Shown here: in pieces, positions 5,503 through 6,568 of the stretch
Numbering within the stretch: the stretch's first letter is position 1
How the letters are laid out: the number at the start of each line of letters is the position of its first letter
Assembly: GCA_041494805.1 (NCBI GenBank)
Contig: JBGQBN010000097.1
Coordinates: 1-6,568, forward strand
Direction: 5' to 3'
Origin: JBGQBN01 sp041494805
Lineage (GTDB): Bacteria > Acidobacteriota > Terriglobia > Terriglobales > Acidobacteriaceae
DNA: 6,568 nt
Position numbers and translations under genes: made by a program
Notes under the pieces: generated by a model
What the model was told of the DNA's origin: nothing
Database searches by the model: none
Seen by the model: only the letters and a program-made list of their open reading frames with translations

Positions 5503-5732
5503 CATTGGCTGCCTCGCAAACTGGCCCCGTGTACCCCTCGCTGACGTAAACAGCGATTACACCAGCTATTTCGGACGCACCCTAACGAGCCATTTATGAA
5601 GATAGCTTCTAGGTAGATTCCACATCATTTATCAGACCGGTCTAGAATCACGGTATATGGAACTTATGGCGTGTTCCAGGGTTTAAACAAGTGTGCGGGG
5701 TCCTGCAGTTGTACCGCACCTGGAAAGAAAAT
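5503..5732 (+). promoter_or_regulatory. Dyad-rich intergenic region upstream of the FecR-like gene
   Basis: No gene is seen. The structures are: TCGCTG/CAGCGA (5538-5543 with 5551-5556), a stem without a T-run that could end the YcxB-like transcript; AGACCGGTCT (5634-5643), a 10-base palindrome touching a -10-like TAGAAT (5643-5648); TGGAAC/GTTCCA (5658-5663 with 5673-5678), a 6-bp dyad with a 9-base centre; GTTTAAAC (5681-5688); and GTGCGG/CCGCAC (5693-5698 with 5714-5719), a leader hairpin ending just before the ribosome site GGAAAG (5722-5727). GGAACTT at 5659-5665 resembles a sigma-E-type -35 box, but no matching -10 is evident. Clustering suggests regulation; no specific regulator can be named. 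Confidence 0.4.
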
Positions 5733-6568
5733 ATGAAAACACCCAAAGGCCTGGCAGTTGGAATTTTCTTGGCGGGACTCCTGCTGATGCTGCAGGTACC
5801 GCCAGCGGTCCTGGCACAAGACCCGGATCCTTCCAGCCGCGTGGCGAGGCTGAACTACTCGAGCGGCTCGGTTTCCTTTCAACCTGGGGGCGAAGGCGAT
5901 TGGGTGCAAGCGGTCTCCAACCGTCCGCTGACGACCGGTGACAATTTGTGGTCCGACAAGGATTCGCGGGCTGAATTACATGTCGGCTCCACCGCCATCC
6001 GGATGGATTCGGAAACCAGCCTTACCTTTCTGGAACTCGACGACCACGTGGTGCAATTGCGGTTGTCGGCGGGTTCGGTCATCGTCCGGGTGAAGCACAT
6101 CGATGATGGCGATACCTACGAAATCGACACGCCCAATTTGGCGTTTGACTTGCAACGTTCCGGCGTATACCGGGTCGACGTGAATGCGGACGGCAACGAG
6201 ACGGTCACCACGGTTTGGAGTGGCCGAGGTGAGGCCACCGGTGGCGGAGACTCCTACACCGTGATTGCCGGCCAGCGGGCACGCTTTTCCGGTACCGATC
6301 AACTTGACCACGAGATCGACCAGCTCCCCGGTCGCGATGACTTCGACCAATGGGCCCTAGGCCGTGACCAGCGCGAGGATCGCGCCGAGTCTGCCAATTA
6401 CATTTCGGCGGAGATGACTGGTTATGAGGACCTCGACGACTACGGCCGCTGGCAGTATGTCGCGGACTATGGCCCGGTGTGGTATCCAACCCAGGTTGCG
6501 GCGGAGTGGGCCCCGTACCGCTACGGGCACTGGGTCTGGATTGCGCCTTGGGGCTGGACCTGGGTCGA
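5733..6568 (+). CDS. Exported FecR-domain / DUF6600-type protein, 3' end missing
   Basis: The reading frame is open from the ATG at 5733 to the end of the window (278 residues plus two bases). A Sec signal peptide is clear: Lys2 and Lys5, hydrophobic core 7-20, cleavage likely after VLA (26-28). A FecR-like beta domain spans about 36-187, with RVARLNYSSGSVSF (36-49), a LTTGDNLWSD stretch (66-75), ELHVGSTAIRM (81-91) and SVIVRV (115-120). An acidic linker (about 190-225) leads into a Trp/Tyr-rich segment: MTGYEDLDDYGRWQYV (228-243), YGPVWYP (246-252), WAPYRYGHWVWIAPWGW (259-275). The latter is typical of DUF6600 proteins found in Acidobacteria and Proteobacteria. It lacks the N-terminal helix of a true FecR anti-sigma regulator and is itself secreted, so a role in iron signalling is unlikely; an envelope or surface role is inferred. 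The start is supported by GGAAAG at 5722-5727. Confidence 0.85.
   Translation, partial: MKTPKGLAVGIFLAGLLLMLQVPPAVLAQDPDPSSRVARLNYSSGSVSFQPGGEGDWVQAVSNRPLTTGDNLWSDKDSRAELHVGSTAIRMDSETSLTFLELDDHVVQLRLSAGSVIVRVKHIDDGDTYEIDTPNLAFDLQRSGVYRVDVNADGNETVTTVWSGRGEATGGGDSYTVIAGQRARFSGTDQLDHEIDQLPGRDDFDQWALGRDQREDRAESANYISAEMTGYEDLDDYGRWQYVADYGPVWYPTQVAAEWAPYRYGHWVWIAPWGWTWV

Noticed and set aside
5040..5519. 159-residue minus-strand reading frame over the YcxB-like gene
   Set aside because: The plus-strand frame has ordered membrane helices, a YcxB-type C-terminal domain and a consensus -10 box; the antisense frame has no recognisable features.

Overview
The window (about 60% GC by eye) carries five complete genes and one cut-off gene, all on the + strand. 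The combination points to an Acidobacteriota bacterium, probably of the Koribacter/Terriglobia type: a RimI-like acetyltransferase overlapping pheA, a small exported protein with an LP-x-G-x-Y core, LonA, and a FecR/DUF6600-type exported protein with Trp/Tyr-rich repeats. This assignment is an inference from protein style and gene content; no marker gene proves it.

Layout. Bases 1-145 hold no gene but contain an imperfect heptamer repeat (73-128) and a 14-bp inverted repeat (25-38 with 102-115). Next comes a two-gene unit: a GNAT/RimI-like acetyltransferase (146-643) and prephenate dehydratase pheA (640-1446), joined by an ATGA overlap. A leader with hairpins precedes a 124-residue exported protein of unknown function (1667-2041), which is followed by a candidate intrinsic terminator (2109-2154). 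The ATP-dependent protease gene lon (2364-4805) follows, closed by a very clear intrinsic terminator (4832-4863). A consensus TATAAT box drives a small YcxB-like membrane protein (5005-5502). After 230 bases rich in dyads, a secreted FecR/DUF6600-type protein begins (5733) and runs off the window.

The most notable signal lies in front of lon. CTTGAGC, seven bases, then ACTCAAG (2336-2356) matches 13 of 14 specified bases of the HAIR operator, the binding site of the MerR-family heat-shock repressor HspR (consensus CTTGAGT-N7-ACTCAAG). Its right arm overlaps the lon Shine-Dalgarno sequence, so the site could act as a DNA operator, as an RNA hairpin that masks the ribosome site, or as both. lon is a known HspR target in Streptomyces; finding this site in an apparently acidobacterial lon leader would suggest the same wiring.

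The genes do not form one pathway. They are short housekeeping transcription units (protein acetylation, phenylalanine synthesis, protein quality control) mixed with envelope or exported proteins of unknown role. I found no rRNA, tRNA, CRISPR array, transposase or phage gene.
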